From Companilactobacillus futsaii JCM 17355 (GTDB taxonomy: Bacteria > Bacillota > Bacilli > Lactobacillales > Lactobacillaceae): DNA of 64,000 nt. Below, one piece after another: positions 12,059-22,613 of the stretch (position 1 is the first letter of the stretch; the number at the start of each line of letters is the position of its first letter). Location of the stretch: assembly GCF_001435505.1 (NCBI RefSeq), contig NZ_AZDO01000108.1, positions 18,740-82,739 of the forward strand. The letters run 5' to 3'. The notes beneath the pieces are model-generated. The model did not search any database, had not been told where the DNA came from, and worked only from the letters and a program-made list of their open reading frames with translations. The position numbers and the translations under genes are program-made.

Positions 12059-12087
12059 TTGACATGGCATTTTTAAGATGGTATTCT
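12059..12087 (+). promoter_or_regulatory. Promoter of the rpsL-rpsG-fusA operon
   Basis: TTGACA (12059-12064), a 17-base spacer and TATTCT (12082-12087). It leaves a leader of about 135 bases before rpsL. Confidence 0.75.
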
Positions 12088-12093
12088 AATAGA

Positions 12094-12230
12094 CGTGCTT
12101 TTATTGGCAGCAATATTAGTTTGTTTATTAAATATAAAGCTCATAACGTACGCCACTAACGTGGTTTATTATTTTACTCAAATATGAACCACCTGGATGT
12201 GTGTACTTAAATAATTAGGAGGAACTTTGA
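12094..12230 (+). promoter_or_regulatory. Structured leader of rpsL operon
   Basis: Two hairpins that exclude each other can be drawn. CCAC (12153-12156) can pair with GTGG (12161-12164), or GTGGTT (12161-12166) with AACCAC (12187-12192). No terminator follows. This suggests an autoregulatory r-protein leader, but I know of no named family to which I can assign it. Confidence 0.4.
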
Positions 12231-12644
12231 ATGCCTACAATTAATCAATTAGTTCGCAAAGGCCGTAAGTCACAAACTTCAAAGTCTGATGCACCTGCAT
12301 TGAACTACGGCTACAATAGTATGAAGAAAGTTGCCACAAAGAACCCAGCCCCACAAAAACGTGGTGTTGCAACTCGTGTCGGAACAATGACACCTAAGAA
12401 ACCTAACTCTGCCCTACGTAAGTATGCCCGTGTTAGATTATCAAACCTTATTGAAGTAACAGCATATATCCCAGGAATTGGCCACAACCTACAAGAGCAC
12501 AGTGTTGTTTTAGTACGTGGTGGACGTGTAAAGGATCTACCTGGTGTTCGTTATCACGTTGTTCGTGGTGCCTTAGATACTGCCGGTGTTGATGGACGTA
12601 TGCAAAGTCGTTCAAAATATGGTGCTAAGAAGCCTAAGAAATAA
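12231..12644 (+). CDS. rpsL: 30S ribosomal protein S12
   Basis: Decoding-centre protein of the small subunit, 137 residues. The conserved [11 protein letters not shown] and [14 protein letters not shown] loops, where streptomycin-resistance changes occur in other bacteria, have the sensitive-type lysines. It starts with ATG after AGGAGG. It is the first gene of the str operon, ahead of rpsG and fusA. Confidence 0.97.
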   Translation: MPTINQLVRKGRKSQTSKSDAPALNYGYNSMKKVATKNPAPQKRGVATRVGTMTPKKPNSALRKYARVRLSNLIEVTAYIPGIGHNLQEHSVVLVRGGRVKDLPGVRYHVVRGALDTAGVDGRMQSRSKYGAKKPKK

Positions 12645-12690
12645 CAATTAATTATTATAAAGAAATAATGTAATAACGGAGGAATTTAAT

Positions 12691-13158
12691 ATGCGTAAAG
12701 GTAGAGCTCCAAAACGTGATGTTTTGCCAGACCCAATGTACAACTCAAAGCTAGTAACTCGTTTGATCAACCATTTGATGTATGATGGTAAAAGAGGTAC
12801 TGCTTCAACAATTTTATATCGTGCATTCGATATTATTAAGGATAAAACAGGTAACGAACCATTGGACGTGTTTGAAGAAGCAATGAACAATGTTATGCCT
12901 GTTCTTGAAGTTAAGGCTCGCCGTATCGGTGGTTCTAACTATCAAATTCCTATCGAAGTTCGTCCAGATCGTCGTACAACTCTTGGACTTCGTTGGATTA
13001 CAAGTTATGCTCGTCTACGTGGTGAACACACAATGGACGAACGTCTAGCTAACGAAATTATGGATGCAGCTAACAATACTGGTGCTGCTGTTAAGAAACG
13101 TGAAGATACACACAAGATGGCCGATGCTAACCGTGCATTCGCTCACTATCGCTGGTAG
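12691..13158 (+). CDS. rpsG: 30S ribosomal protein S7
   Basis: Primary 16S rRNA-binding protein that nucleates the 30S head, 155 residues. The family N-terminus [15 protein letters not shown] and the C-terminal [14 protein letters not shown] are clear. It lies 46 bases after rpsL and 46 bases before fusA. In other bacteria S7 represses its own operon. Confidence 0.97.
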   Translation: MRKGRAPKRDVLPDPMYNSKLVTRLINHLMYDGKRGTASTILYRAFDIIKDKTGNEPLDVFEEAMNNVMPVLEVKARRIGGSNYQIPIEVRPDRRTTLGLRWITSYARLRGEHTMDERLANEIMDAANNTGAAVKKREDTHKMADANRAFAHYRW

Positions 13159-13204
13159 GATCTAGTTTTAAAACTAGTTAATTTGAGAGGAGAAACAATT
13201 TTTC

Positions 13205-15301
13205 ATGGCTAATAAACGTGAATTTCCACTAGAAGATACCCGTAATATTGGTATCATGGCCCACATCGATGCCGGTAAAACTACAACTACAGAACGTATC
13301 TTGTACTATACTGGTAAAATCCATAAAATTGGTGAAACACATGATGGTGCTTCACAAATGGACTGGATGGCTCAAGAACAAGAACGTGGTATTACTATCA
13401 CATCAGCTGCTACAACTGCTGAATGGAAGAACAACCGTATCAATATCATTGATACTCCAGGACACGTTGACTTCACAATCGAAGTTGAACGTTCACTCCG
13501 TGTTCTAGATGGTGCTATTACAGTTCTTGATGCTCAATCAGGTGTTGAACCACAAACAGAAAATGTTTGGCGTCAAGCTTCAACATACGGTGTTCCAAGA
13601 ATCGTCTTTGTTAACAAGATGGATAAAATCGGTGCTAACTTTGACTACTCTGTAGAAACATTGCATGAAAGACTAGATGCTAACGCACATGCTATTCAAA
13701 TGCCTATTGGTGCCGAAGACAAATTCGAAGGTGTTATCGACTTGCTTGAAATGAAAGCCGATCTATACGACGAAGATGAATTAGGTACAAAATGGGATAC
13801 AGTTGATGTTCCTGAAGAATATCGTGCTGAAGCTGAAAAGAAACGTTCTGAATTGATCGAAGCTGTTGCTGATGTTGATGATGATATCATGGACAAGTAC
13901 CTTGAAGGTGAAGAAATCAGTAACGATGAGATCCGTGCTGCTATTCGTAAAGCAACAATTAACTTGAAGTTCTTCCCAGTTCTTGCAGGTTCTGCCTTCA
14001 AGAATAAGGGTGTTCAAATGTTGATGGATGCCGTTGTTGACTACTTACCATCACCACTTGATGTACGTCCTTATAAGGCTACAGATCCTAAGGATGACTC
14101 AGAAGTTGAACTTATGGCTGACGATTCAAAGCCATTTGCTGGTTTAGCATTTAAGATTGCTACTGACCCATTCGTTGGACGTCTAACATACATTCGTGTA
14201 TATAGAGGTTCACTAGAATCAGGTTCATACGTTCTTAACTCAACTAAGAACAAGCGTGAACGTGTTGGTCGTTTGCTACAAATGCACTCTAACCACCGTA
14301 AGGAAATCCCTGAAGTATTCTCTGGTGATATCGCTGCTGTTATCGGTTTGAAGAACACTACAACAGGTGATTCTCTAACAGATACTGATCACCCATTGAT
14401 CCTTGAATCATTGGATATTCCAGATCCAGTTATCCAAGTTTCTATCGAACCTAACTCAAAGGAAGATAGAGATAAGATGGATGTTGCTATCCAAAAACTA
14501 TCTGAAGAAGATCCAACTTTCCAAGCTGAAACAAATCCTGAAACTGGTGAAACATTGATCGCCGGAATGGGTGAATTGCACTTGGATATCATGGTTGATC
14601 GTATGAAACGTGAATTTAACGTTGCATGTAAGGTTGGTGAACCTCAAGTTGCTTACCGTGAAACATTTACACAACAAACAAGTGCTCAAGGTAAGTTCGT
14701 TCGTCAATCTGGTGGTAAAGGTCAATATGGTGATGTTTGGGTTGAATTTACACCTAACGAAGAAGGTAAAGGCTTTGAATTCGAAGATGCTATCGTCGGT
14801 GGTGTTGTTCCTCGTGAATACATCCCTTCAGTAGAACAAGGATTGAAAGAATCAATGGAAAATGGTGTTCTTGCCGGATATCCATTGATCGATGTTAAGG
14901 CTAAGTTGTATGATGGTTCATATCACGAAGTCGATTCATCTGAAGCTGCCTTCAAGATTGCTGCTTCAATGGCTCTACGTAACGCTGCTAAGTCAGCTGG
15001 CGCTGTAATTCTTGAACCTATTATGAAGGTTGAAATTGTTACACCAGAAGATTACTTGGGTGATGTTATGGGACAAGTTACTGCTCGTCGTGGACGTGTT
15101 GAAGGTATGGAAGCACGTGGTAATGCACAACTTATCAATGCTTTCGTTCCACTTGCAGAAATGTTTGGTTACGCTACAACACTTCGTTCAGCAACACAAG
15201 GTCGTGGTACATTTACAATGACAATGGATCACTACGAAAAGGTTCCTAAGTCAATTCAAGCTGAAATCATTAAGAAAAATGGTGGAAACCCTGAAGAATA
15301 A
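13205..15301 (+). CDS. fusA: Elongation factor G
   Basis: Translocation GTPase, 698 residues. The G1 motif is [15 protein letters not shown] near the N-terminus, the switch II segment is DTPGHVDF, and NKMD is the G4 motif. Domains II to V follow in the usual order. Start ATG follows GAGAGGAG. It is the last gene of the str operon; tuf is not next to it. Confidence 0.97.
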   Translation: MANKREFPLEDTRNIGIMAHIDAGKTTTTERILYYTGKIHKIGETHDGASQMDWMAQEQERGITITSAATTAEWKNNRINIIDTPGHVDFTIEVERSLRVLDGAITVLDAQSGVEPQTENVWRQASTYGVPRIVFVNKMDKIGANFDYSVETLHERLDANAHAIQMPIGAEDKFEGVIDLLEMKADLYDEDELGTKWDTVDVPEEYRAEAEKKRSELIEAVADVDDDIMDKYLEGEEISNDEIRAAIRKATINLKFFPVLAGSAFKNKGVQMLMDAVVDYLPSPLDVRPYKATDPKDDSEVELMADDSKPFAGLAFKIATDPFVGRLTYIRVYRGSLESGSYVLNSTKNKRERVGRLLQMHSNHRKEIPEVFSGDIAAVIGLKNTTTGDSLTDTDHPLILESLDIPDPVIQVSIEPNSKEDRDKMDVAIQKLSEEDPTFQAETNPETGETLIAGMGELHLDIMVDRMKREFNVACKVGEPQVAYRETFTQQTSAQGKFVRQSGGKGQYGDVWVEFTPNEEGKGFEFEDAIVGGVVPREYIPSVEQGLKESMENGVLAGYPLIDVKAKLYDGSYHEVDSSEAAFKIAASMALRNAAKSAGAVILEPIMKVEIVTPEDYLGDVMGQVTARRGRVEGMEARGNAQLINAFVPLAEMFGYATTLRSATQGRGTFTMTMDHYEKVPKSIQAEIIKKNGGNPEE

Positions 15302-15319
15302 TTACTAATTTAGTAAATT

Positions 15320-15357
15320 AAAAAACGTAATGACAATCGTCGTTACGTTTTTTTTTA
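15320..15357 (+). terminator. Terminator of the str operon
   Basis: AACGTAATGAC pairs with GTCGTTACGTT around a short loop, followed by a long T run. Confidence 0.88.
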
Positions 15358-15359
15358 TG

Positions 15360-15391
15360 CAAAAAAATACTTCTCAATTAAGAGAAGTATC
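15360..15391 (-). terminator. Terminator of the CPBP protease gene
   Basis: Arms 15367-15375 and 15382-15390 form a nine-base stem. On the minus strand it is followed by seven T. It overlaps the stop codon of the gene. Confidence 0.75.
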
Positions 15392-16583
15392 CATTAAATG
15401 ATCTATTTCTTCTATTATAAACAGATTTTAGTAATAACAATGCAATTATGATGAAGACTAAAGTTTCAATGATGGTCAAGATATTGTCGGCTGTTGTGAC
15501 CTTACCAGACATTAATTCTCCAGAAACACTGAAAACTAACGTATCCAATAAAAAGTGGATGATAACTGGCAAATAAAATAAATCAGTGTATAGATAAATA
15601 CCACACATCAATAGTCCCATTCCAAAAGCAAAGATAACTTGTTCAATTGTACTAGCTAAATTTTGTCCTGCAGATATGTTTCCCAAATGTAGTAGGCCAA
15701 AACATAAACTACTAATGATAGATGCCCAAAATATATGAAACGGACTGTTTTTAAAGGCAACTAACAGAATAGTTAAAAATGCATAACGGAAAAGTAACTC
15801 CTCGGCAATGCCGGCTTCGAGACCACTTAAAATGTATTGTGGTTTTAAATTAATACCAGAAAAATTAAAGTGGAAGAATGAAGTAATAACATTACCACTG
15901 CCAAATGCATTCCAGAGTACAAACCAAAGGCTAAAAATTAAAACTAAACTGAGAACACCCCAATTGACGTTTTTTGATAAACGCATTTTTGGAAGACCGT
16001 ACCCCCAGCGTGTCATTAAAACTAGAATTAGGATCATAAAAGTAATGCCTCCGAGAAAACTAGAATTAATAACTAATGATAGAAAAGGATTAAAGTACAA
16101 AATCGTTCCATAAGTAATCAGGTTCAAATTATTCATTGCTAAGATTGCAAAACAAAAGATACTAATTAGTAGCTGTAACGTTTTACTATGAATTGCACCA
16201 AAGAAAACTCTGATGTAAGGAATGTAAATTACGAGCATAGTAATGAGTAGTAATGCAATTGAGGAAGGTAAGTTCCAATTGTATAGTCGCATGGAGACGC
16301 TGATCAAATAATGATATGATTCTGCAATCGTAACAGACTGAAAGAATAGTTGGAAAATATAATTTATCCGATCAATTATTTTTTCAGGACTTGGTTTTAG
16401 GTACAAGGCTAAGAGATTCAAAAAGATAGGGATAAATAAAAAGAGATTTTTGGTTACAGCACTGTACCAGAAAAAGATTAGTGCATTAAGGATAACTTGA
16501 GCTTTGAACAAAATAAAATAACTTTTGTCTTTATTATTTCGTGAAAACCTGTTATTATAACTAAATTCGAGATTATTATTCAA
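15378..16583 (-). CDS. CPBP-family intramembrane metalloprotease
   Basis: Multi-pass membrane protein of 401 residues related to Rce1/Abi (CAAX protease and bacteriocin-processing) proteins. The glutamate motif AEELLFR, the following FGLLHLG and the late HFLLDT make up the three conserved CPBP motifs that bind metal. The N-terminal half has extra hydrophobic segments and no recognised domain. Start TTG follows GGAGGTG. In lactobacilli such proteins have been linked to bacteriocin immunity or to surface protein processing; no bacteriocin genes are visible here, so the role is open. Confidence 0.8.
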   Translation of the reverse strand: MNNNLEFSYNNRFSRNNKDKSYFILFKAQVILNALIFFWYSAVTKNLFLFIPIFLNLLALYLKPSPEKIIDRINYIFQLFFQSVTIAESYHYLISVSMRLYNWNLPSSIALLLITMLVIYIPYIRVFFGAIHSKTLQLLISIFCFAILAMNNLNLITYGTILYFNPFLSLVINSSFLGGITFMILILVLMTRWGYGLPKMRLSKNVNWGVLSLVLIFSLWFVLWNAFGSGNVITSFFHFNFSGINLKPQYILSGLEAGIAEELLFRYAFLTILLVAFKNSPFHIFWASIISSLCFGLLHLGNISAGQNLASTIEQVIFAFGMGLLMCGIYLYTDLFYLPVIIHFLLDTLVFSVSGELMSGKVTTADNILTIIETLVFIIIALLLLKSVYNRRNRSFNGYFS

Positions 16584-16670
16584 TTTACACCTCCACTACA
16601 TCTTTAGAGTATAGTTGAAAAACATTTTTTTAGAAAGCGTCTTTCATTTGAAAAAATACTTGATTTAATC

Positions 16671-16699
16671 TTGAAAATGTGGAGTTCATCGTGTAATAT
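16671..16699 (+). promoter_or_regulatory. Promoter of the S10 ribosomal protein cluster
   Basis: TTGAAA (16671-16676), a 17-base spacer and TAATAT (16694-16699), about 170 bases before rpsJ. Confidence 0.75.
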
Positions 16700-16705
16700 T
16701 ATAAG

Positions 16706-16868
16706 AGTGCTTATTTCACATAGAAGTATGTACTAAAGTGATATTGAAATAATATCGACGGCTTAGAAGTGAGAGGTTGCGACACACCCGGCCGCTTTGC
16801 CACGGCAGGGCTGGCGGATATTTTCACGGAGCCGGTCATCTTGAAAGAGACAAAAAGGAGGTAACCCC
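16706..16868 (+). promoter_or_regulatory. S10-operon leader RNA
   Basis: The leader contains the most GC-rich stretch near here. CCGGCC (16788-16793) pairs with GGCTGG (16809-16814), with TGC-CACG-GCA inside. The same CCGGC can instead pair with GCCGG (16831-16835), just ahead of the rpsJ ribosome binding site. Mutually exclusive pairings are typical of autogenous r-protein leaders; L4 is the known effector of S10 operons in other bacteria. No terminator is seen, so control may be at translation. Confidence 0.55.
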
Positions 16869-17177
16869 ATGGCAAGTCAAAAAATTCGCATTCGTTTGAA
16901 GGCTTATGAACATCGTATTCTAGATCAATCAGCTGACAAAATTGTGGAAACAGCAAAAAGAACTGGTGCACAAATTTCAGGCCCAATTCCATTGCCTACA
17001 GAACGTTCACTATATACAGTGCTAGCATCACCACACAAGCACAAGGATTCTAGAGAACAATTCGAAATGCGTACACATAAAAGACTTATCGACGTTGTTA
17101 ACCCAACAAAGAAGACGGTTGATTCACTAATGAAGTTGGATCTACCATCTGGTGTTGACATTGAAATCAAATTATAA
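16869..17177 (+). CDS. rpsJ: 30S ribosomal protein S10
   Basis: Small-subunit head protein and, with NusB, an antitermination factor. It is 102 residues, beginning [20 protein letters not shown] as the family does. Start ATG follows AAGGAGGT at normal spacing. It is the first gene of the large S10-spc-alpha cluster behind the structured leader. Confidence 0.97.
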   Translation: MASQKIRIRLKAYEHRILDQSADKIVETAKRTGAQISGPIPLPTERSLYTVLASPHKHKDSREQFEMRTHKRLIDVVNPTKKTVDSLMKLDLPSGVDIEIKL

Positions 17178-17217
17178 TCAATTAATTAATCAAAAATAAA
17201 TTATTGGAGGTGCAAAC

Positions 17218-17853
17218 ATGGCCAGAAAAGGTATTCTTGGTAAAAAAGTCGGAATGACTCAAATTTTCACTGACAACGGAGAACTTGTTCCCGTAACAGT
17301 TGTTGAAGCAACACCAAACGTTGTTATGCAACTTAAGACAGTTGAAAATGATGGTTATGAAGCCGTTCAACTAGGTTTTGAAGATAGACGTGAAGTCCTA
17401 TCAAACAAACCAGCCAAAGGTCATGCAGAAAAGGCAAACACAACTCCTAAACACTACATTCGCGAATTCCGCGATGTTGAAATGGGAGATTATGAATTAG
17501 GTGGCAACGTAACAGTTGATACATTTAATTCAGGTGATATTGTCGACGTTACAGGTACAACAAAGGGACACGGAATGCAAGGTAACATTAAGCGTTTTGG
17601 TCAAGCTCGTGGTCCAGAAACTCACGGTTCTAGATATCACCGTGTTGCTGGTTCAATGGGTGCCATCATTAACCGTGTATTCAAAGGAAAGATGCTTCCA
17701 GGTGTTATGGGTAATAACCGTGTTACTACACAAAACCTTGAAATCATCAAAGTTGATGCAGAACGTAACGCAATCATGATTAAGGGTAATGTTCCCGGTG
17801 CAAACAAATCATTAGTTAAAATCCAAACAGCTATTAAAGCTAATCAAAAATAG
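17218..17853 (+). CDS. rplC: 50S ribosomal protein L3
   Basis: Early-assembly 23S rRNA-binding protein that reaches the peptidyl-transferase centre. It has 211 residues, with the N-terminus [16 protein letters not shown] and the central glycine-rich loop [14 protein letters not shown]. It lies 40 bases after rpsJ and 17 bases before rplD. Confidence 0.97.
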   Translation: MARKGILGKKVGMTQIFTDNGELVPVTVVEATPNVVMQLKTVENDGYEAVQLGFEDRREVLSNKPAKGHAEKANTTPKHYIREFRDVEMGDYELGGNVTVDTFNSGDIVDVTGTTKGHGMQGNIKRFGQARGPETHGSRYHRVAGSMGAIINRVFKGKMLPGVMGNNRVTTQNLEIIKVDAERNAIMIKGNVPGANKSLVKIQTAIKANQK

Positions 17854-17870
17854 GAAGGAGGAAATGAGTT

Positions 17871-18494
17871 ATGACAAAAATCACAGCTTACAAAGATAAC
17901 GGTGCTGAGAACGGTGCTGTTGAAGTACAAGATGCAATCTTTGGTATCGAACCAAACGATAGTGTTGTTACAGATGCAGTAATCATGCAACGTGCATCAA
18001 TGAGACAAGGTACTCATGATGTTAAGAACCGTTCCGAAGTACGTGGTGGTGGAAGAAAGCCATGGCGTCAAAAGGGTACAGGACGTGCTCGTCAAGGTTC
18101 AATTAGATCACCTCAATGGGTAGGTGGTGGTGTCGTATTCGGCCCAACACCAAGATCATATGCCTATCACCTTCCTAAGAAGGTTAGCCGTTTGGCATTG
18201 AAGTCTGTACTTTCACAAAAGGCTGCTGACAGTAACTTAATCGTTATTGACTCAATTTCATACGACAAGCCAAGTACAAAAGCTTTTGCACAATTACTAA
18301 ATACAGTAGGTGTTGATAACAAGGCTCTTGTAGTTGTTGAAGATGGTAACGACAATGTTGCTTTATCAGCAAGAAACATTGATAAAGTTAAGGTTGTTGC
18401 ACCAGAAGGTGTTAACGTTCTTGACGTTATTAACGCAAACAAGTTAGTTGTTACAAAAGCAGCACTTTCTAAAATTGAGGAGGTGCTTGGATAA
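17871..18494 (+). CDS. rplD: 50S ribosomal protein L4
   Basis: Exit-tunnel protein of 207 residues. The tunnel loop ([20 protein letters not shown]) is intact; changes there give macrolide resistance elsewhere. L4 is the autogenous repressor of S10 operons in enterobacteria and may act on the leader described at 16706. The stop overlaps the rplW start by one base. Confidence 0.97.
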   Translation: MTKITAYKDNGAENGAVEVQDAIFGIEPNDSVVTDAVIMQRASMRQGTHDVKNRSEVRGGGRKPWRQKGTGRARQGSIRSPQWVGGGVVFGPTPRSYAYHLPKKVSRLALKSVLSQKAADSNLIVIDSISYDKPSTKAFAQLLNTVGVDNKALVVVEDGNDNVALSARNIDKVKVVAPEGVNVLDVINANKLVVTKAALSKIEEVLG

Positions 18495-18781
18495 TGAACG
18501 CTAGAGACGTAATTATTCGCCCTATTATTACTGAAAGCTCAATGGATGCTATGAACGACAAGAAATATACTTTCGCTGTTGCTCTAGATGCTAACAAAGT
18601 TCTTGTTAGACAAGCCGTTGAAGAAATTTTCGGTGTTAAGGTTAAGCAAGTAAATATCATGAATGTTTCTGGTAAGAAGAAGCGCCAAGGTCGTTACGAA
18701 GGTTTTACTGCAAAACGTCGTAAGGCTATCGTTACTCTTACAGCAGATTCAGATGAAATTAAGATTTTTGACGAAGAATAA
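18494..18781 (+). CDS. rplW: 50S ribosomal protein L23
   Basis: Protein at the tunnel exit that contacts trigger factor and SRP, 95 residues. The family segments [11 protein letters not shown] and the basic loop KVKQVN...[11 protein letters not shown] are present. Translation is probably coupled to rplD through the TAATG overlap. Confidence 0.97.
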   Translation: MNARDVIIRPIITESSMDAMNDKKYTFAVALDANKVLVRQAVEEIFGVKVKQVNIMNVSGKKKRQGRYEGFTAKRRKAIVTLTADSDEIKIFDEE

Positions 18782-18797
18782 ATAAGGAGGTCAAATA

Positions 18798-19631
18798 ATG
18801 GCGATTATCAAGTATAAACCAACCACAAACGGTCGTCGTAATATGAATGGTTCTGACTTTTCTGAGATCACAAAGACAACTCCTGAAAAGACACTTCTAG
18901 AATCACAAAGCCATACAGCTGGTCGTAACTCATACGGTCATATTACAGTACGTCACCGTGGTGGTGGACACAAACAAAAATACCGTGTTATTGATTTCAA
19001 ACGTAACAAAGACGGTGTTAAAGCTACAGTTAAGGCTATCGAATACGATCCTAACCGTACAGCTAATATTGCACTTATTCATTATTCAGATGGTGTTAAA
19101 TCATACATCTTGGCTCCAAAGGGTCTAGAAGTAGGACAAGTTATTGAATCTGGTAAAGATGCAGATATCAAACCAGGTAACGCATTAGCACTTGCTGATA
19201 TTCCTGTTGGTACAACACTTCACAACGTTGAATTGAAACCTGGTAAGGGTGGTCAACTAGGCCGTTCAGCTGGTGCTTCAATCCAATTGTTAGGTAGAGA
19301 TGGTAAGTATTCAATCTTACGTATGCCTTCTGGTGAAGTTCGTTTGATCCTTTCAACTTGCCGCGCAACTGTTGGTGCTATTGGTAATGAACAACATGAA
19401 CTTATTAAGATTGGTAAAGCTGGACGTAAGCGTTGGTTAGGTATGAGACCTACAGTTCGTGGTTCAGTTATGAACCCTAACGATCACCCACACGGTGGTG
19501 GTGAAGGTAAAGCTCCTATCGGTCATCCATCACCATTGTCACCATGGGGTAAGAAGACCTTGGGTAAGAAGACTCGTTCATCACATGCCAAATCTGAAAA
19601 GCTTATCGTTCGTCATAGAAAAGGTAAGTAA
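18798..19631 (+). CDS. rplB: 50S ribosomal protein L2
   Basis: Core 23S rRNA-binding protein near the peptidyl-transferase centre, 277 residues. The C-terminal [14 protein letters not shown] segment, which holds the functionally important histidine, is intact. It starts with ATG after AAGGAGG, 16 bases after rplW. Confidence 0.97.
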   Translation: MAIIKYKPTTNGRRNMNGSDFSEITKTTPEKTLLESQSHTAGRNSYGHITVRHRGGGHKQKYRVIDFKRNKDGVKATVKAIEYDPNRTANIALIHYSDGVKSYILAPKGLEVGQVIESGKDADIKPGNALALADIPVGTTLHNVELKPGKGGQLGRSAGASIQLLGRDGKYSILRMPSGEVRLILSTCRATVGAIGNEQHELIKIGKAGRKRWLGMRPTVRGSVMNPNDHPHGGGEGKAPIGHPSPLSPWGKKTLGKKTRSSHAKSEKLIVRHRKGK

Positions 19632-19665
19632 ACTATTCATTAGAATAATATAAGGAGGACATAAG

Positions 19666-19947
19666 ATGAGTCGTAGTTTAAAAAAGGGACCATTTGCTGA
19701 CGCACACCTTCTAAAGAAGATCGATGCTCAACAAGACTCTGATAAGAAATCAGTTATCAAAACATGGTCAAGACGTTCAACAATTTTTCCTAGTTTCGTA
19801 GGATACACAATCGCAGTTCATGATGGTCGTAAGCACGTTCCAGTTTATATCCAAGAAGATATGGTTGGTCACAAATTAGGTGAATTCGTACCTACACGTA
19901 CTTTCCATGGTCATGCAACTGATGACAAGAAGACAGTTAAGAAATAA
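19666..19947 (+). CDS. rpsS: 30S ribosomal protein S19
   Basis: Small-subunit head protein of 93 residues beginning [18 protein letters not shown], with the conserved [12 protein letters not shown] block. It lies between rplB and rplV, as in all firmicute S10 clusters. Confidence 0.97.
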   Translation: MSRSLKKGPFADAHLLKKIDAQQDSDKKSVIKTWSRRSTIFPSFVGYTIAVHDGRKHVPVYIQEDMVGHKLGEFVPTRTFHGHATDDKKTVKK

Positions 19948-19961
19948 GAAGGGAGACTTAA

Positions 19962-20318
19962 ATGATGGCAGAACAAGAAATTACATCTGCAACAGCTAGA
20001 GTTACTAACGTGCGTATTGCACCCCGTAAGGCTCGCCTTGTTATTGATCTAATCAGAGGCAAGAATGCTGCTGAGGCACTTGCAATTTTGCAATTCACAC
20101 CTAGAGCAGGCTCTCCAATTATTGCTAAAGCTCTTAAGTCAGCAATTGCAAACGCAGAACATAACTTTGATTTAGATGCACAAAACCTATTCGTTAGCGA
20201 AGCATTCGTAGACGAAGGACCAACTCTAAAACGTTTCCGTCCTAGAGCTAAGGGTTCAGCATCACCAATTAACAAGAGAACAAGTCACATTACAGTTGTA
20301 GTAAGTGAAAAAGAATAG
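19962..20318 (+). CDS. rplV: 50S ribosomal protein L22
   Basis: Exit-tunnel protein of 118 residues with the family segments [18 protein letters not shown] and the C-terminal beta hairpin [14 protein letters not shown]. Two ATG codons stand in tandem (19962 and 19965); both are within reach of GGGAG, so the true product may be one residue shorter. Confidence 0.97.
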   Translation: MMAEQEITSATARVTNVRIAPRKARLVIDLIRGKNAAEALAILQFTPRAGSPIIAKALKSAIANAEHNFDLDAQNLFVSEAFVDEGPTLKRFRPRAKGSASPINKRTSHITVVVSEKE

Positions 20319-20335
20319 TATTGGAGGTAACTTGA

Positions 20336-21010
20336 GTGGGTCAAAAGATTAATCCAGTCGGATTCCGTGTCGGTGTTATCCGTGACTGGGATGCCAAATG
20401 GTATGCAAACAATAAAGACTTTTCAACATTTTTACATGAAGACCTTAGAATTCGTAAGTATATTGAAGACAAACTTTCAAATGCTTCCGTATCAAGAATA
20501 GAAATCGAACGTACTGCTAAGAACGTTACAGTTTCAATTCATACTGCTAAACCAGGTATGGTTATCGGTAAGGGTGGTTCAGAAGTTGAAAAATTACGTA
20601 ATGAACTAAACAATTTAACTAAGAGAAGTATTCACATCAACATCATCGAAATCAAGAAACCTGATTTAGATGCAAAATTAGTTGGTGAAAGTATCGCTCG
20701 TCAACTTGAAGCTCGTATTGCTTTCAGACGTGCACAACGTCAAGCAGTTCAACGTTCAAGACGTGCCGGTGCTAAAGGTATCAAGGTACAAATTTCTGGT
20801 CGTTTAAACGGTGCTGATATGGCTCGTCGTGAATGGCATACAGAAGGAACAGTTCCTTTGCACACATTGCGTGCAGATATCGATTATGCTTGGGTTGAAG
20901 CAACGACTCAATACGGTAATCTAGGTGTTAAGACTTGGATTTATCGTGGTGAAATTCTTCCTGCAAAGCCACAACATAACGATCAAAAAACTGAAGGGAA
21001 AGGAGAATAA
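20336..21010 (+). CDS. rpsC: 30S ribosomal protein S3
   Basis: mRNA-entry protein of 224 residues with a KH domain ([14 protein letters not shown] near residue 80) and the C-terminal half [20 protein letters not shown]. It starts with GTG after GGAGGT. The last residues overlap no gene; rplP follows after three bases. Confidence 0.97.
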   Translation: MGQKINPVGFRVGVIRDWDAKWYANNKDFSTFLHEDLRIRKYIEDKLSNASVSRIEIERTAKNVTVSIHTAKPGMVIGKGGSEVEKLRNELNNLTKRSIHINIIEIKKPDLDAKLVGESIARQLEARIAFRRAQRQAVQRSRRAGAKGIKVQISGRLNGADMARREWHTEGTVPLHTLRADIDYAWVEATTQYGNLGVKTWIYRGEILPAKPQHNDQKTEGKGE

Positions 21011-21013
21011 TCT

Positions 21014-21445
21014 ATGCTAGTACCAAAACGTGTAAAACACCGTCGTGAATTCCGTGGTAAGATGCGCGGAGAAGCCAAAGGCGGAAAAACTGTTACATTT
21101 GGTGAATATGGTTTGAAGTCACTTGACTCAAACTGGATCTCAAATAGACAAATTGAAGCAGCCCGTGTTGCTATGACTCGTTACATGAAGCGTGGTGGTA
21201 AGGTTTGGATTAAAATCTTCCCTCATAAATCATACACTGCTAAGGGTGTAGGTGTTCGTATGGGTAATGGTAAAGGTGCTCCAGCTGGATGGGTAGCTCC
21301 AGTTAAACGCGAAAAGATTTTGTTTGAAATCGGTGGCGTTTCTGAAGAAGTTGCTCGTGAAGCTTTAAGACTTGCATCACACAAACTACCCGTTAGAACT
21401 AAGTTTGTAAAACGTGAGGAAGTAGGTGGCGCTGATGAAGGCTAG
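21014..21445 (+). CDS. rplP: 50S ribosomal protein L16
   Basis: Large-subunit protein at the A-site finger, 143 residues. [19 protein letters not shown] is the family start, and the MGNGKGAP loop is present. Its 3' end overlaps rpmC by 11 bases, so the two are likely translationally coupled. Confidence 0.97.
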   Translation: MLVPKRVKHRREFRGKMRGEAKGGKTVTFGEYGLKSLDSNWISNRQIEAARVAMTRYMKRGGKVWIKIFPHKSYTAKGVGVRMGNGKGAPAGWVAPVKREKILFEIGGVSEEVAREALRLASHKLPVRTKFVKREEVGGADEG

Positions 21446-21629
21446 TGAAATCAAAGAGCTAACTGCTGCTCAATTGCAAGACAAAGTTAAAGAATATAAA
21501 GAAGAACTATTCAACTTGCGTTTCCAACAAGCCACAGGTCAATTGGAAAACACAGCTCGTCTAAAAGCTGTAAGAAAGAACATTGCAAGATTAAGAACAG
21601 CTCAAAACGAAAAGAATAACGAAAAATAA
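21435..21629 (+). CDS. rpmC: 50S ribosomal protein L29
   Basis: Small helical protein near the tunnel exit, 64 residues. The ATG at 21435 is chosen because AGGTGG lies five bases upstream and the product then begins MKASEIKEL like its relatives; an in-frame GTG at 21426 is too close to that site. Overlaps the end of rplP. Confidence 0.95.
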   Translation: MKASEIKELTAAQLQDKVKEYKEELFNLRFQQATGQLENTARLKAVRKNIARLRTAQNEKNNEK

Positions 21630-21651
21630 TAAACAGGAAGGGGATATCAAG

Positions 21652-21924
21652 TTGAGCGAAACACAAACTCGTAACCATCGTAAAGTATATCAAGGACGTG
21701 TCGTTTCAGATAAAATGGATAAGACAATCGTCGTTGTTGTTGAAACAAGAAAACAACATCCAGTTTATGGTAAGCGTGTAAGATATTCTAAGAAATACTA
21801 CGTTCAAGACGATAACAACGAAGCTAAAGTTAACGATATTGTACGTATCATGGAAACTCGACCTTTGTCGAAGACAAAGCGCTTCCGTTTATTAGACATC
21901 GTTGAAAAAGCAGTTAAGATCTAG
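21652..21924 (+). CDS. rpsQ: 30S ribosomal protein S17
   Basis: Primary 16S rRNA-binding protein of 90 residues with the OB-fold segments [16 protein letters not shown] and [15 protein letters not shown]. It starts with TTG after AAGGGG, 22 bases after rpmC. Confidence 0.97.
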   Translation: MSETQTRNHRKVYQGRVVSDKMDKTIVVVVETRKQHPVYGKRVRYSKKYYVQDDNNEAKVNDIVRIMETRPLSKTKRFRLLDIVEKAVKI

Positions 21925-21953
21925 ACTATAACGGATGAGAGGAGGGCCAAAAC

Positions 21954-22322
21954 GTGATTCAACAAGAAAGTCGTCTAAAAGTTGCAGATAATTCTGGAGC
22001 TCGTGAAATTCTAACTATTAAAGTACTTGGTGGTTCAAACCGTAAGATTGCTAACATCGGTGATGTTATCGTTGCTACAGTCAAACAAGCAACACCAGGT
22101 GGCGTTGTTAAAAAGGGTGATGTAGTTAAGGCAGTTATCGTAAGAACTGTTTCAGGTGCTCACCGTGCTGATGGTTCTTATATCAGATTTGACGAAAATG
22201 CTGCAGTTATTATTAATGCTGATAAAACACCTAGAGGAACTCGTATCTTTGGACCAGTTGCTCGTGAACTACGTGATAACGATTTTATGAAGATCGTATC
22301 TCTAGCACCAGAAGTGCTATAA
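21954..22322 (+). CDS. rplN: 50S ribosomal protein L14
   Basis: Intersubunit-bridge protein of 122 residues beginning [19 protein letters not shown] and ending [11 protein letters not shown], both diagnostic. It starts with GTG after GAGGAGG. In the spc part of the cluster it precedes rplX. Confidence 0.97.
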   Translation: MIQQESRLKVADNSGAREILTIKVLGGSNRKIANIGDVIVATVKQATPGGVVKKGDVVKAVIVRTVSGAHRADGSYIRFDENAAVIINADKTPRGTRIFGPVARELRDNDFMKIVSLAPEVL

Positions 22323-22354
22323 AAAGAACAATTAAATTCAGGAGGTGCTGAATA

Positions 22355-22597
22355 GTGTTTGTAAAAACTGGAGACAATGTCAAAGTTATTGCTGGTGACG
22401 CTAAGGGTAAAACAGGAGTAGTTAAAAAAGCTATGCCTGCTGTAAACAAAGTTATCGTCGAAGGCGTAAACGTTGTAAAGAAACACTCTAAGCCAACTAA
22501 CGCACAACCACAAGGTGGAATTGTTGACGTTGAAAGACCTATTAGCGCAACTAACGTTAAAGTTGTAAATAAGACAACTGATAAAGAAGATAAATAA
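22355..22597 (+). CDS. rplX: 50S ribosomal protein L24
   Basis: Assembly-initiating large-subunit protein with a KOW motif ([14 protein letters not shown]). At 80 residues it is shorter than the roughly 100 of Bacillus, as in other lactobacilli. It starts with GTG after AGGAGGTG. Confidence 0.94.
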   Translation: MFVKTGDNVKVIAGDAKGKTGVVKKAMPAVNKVIVEGVNVVKKHSKPTNAQPQGGIVDVERPISATNVKVVNKTTDKEDK

Positions 22598-22613
22598 GAA
22601 AGGAGAAAACTAA

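Noticed and set aside
13696-14001. Serine-rich antisense frames in fusA and other ribosomal genes
   Set aside because: Long antisense frames arise from codon bias in highly expressed genes; no independent signals.
15808-16113. 101-codon open frame on the plus strand inside the CPBP gene
   Set aside because: Shadow of a clear membrane protease gene; no ribosome binding site and no recognisable protein.
10531-16583. A bacteriocin or immunity locus around the CPBP protease
   Set aside because: No double-glycine leader peptides, transporters or histidine kinases are nearby, so the CPBP protein cannot be tied to one.
16711-16992. 93-codon open frame on the minus strand across the S10 leader and rpsJ
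   Set aside because: It overlaps the structured leader and rpsJ; composition is that of an antisense shadow.
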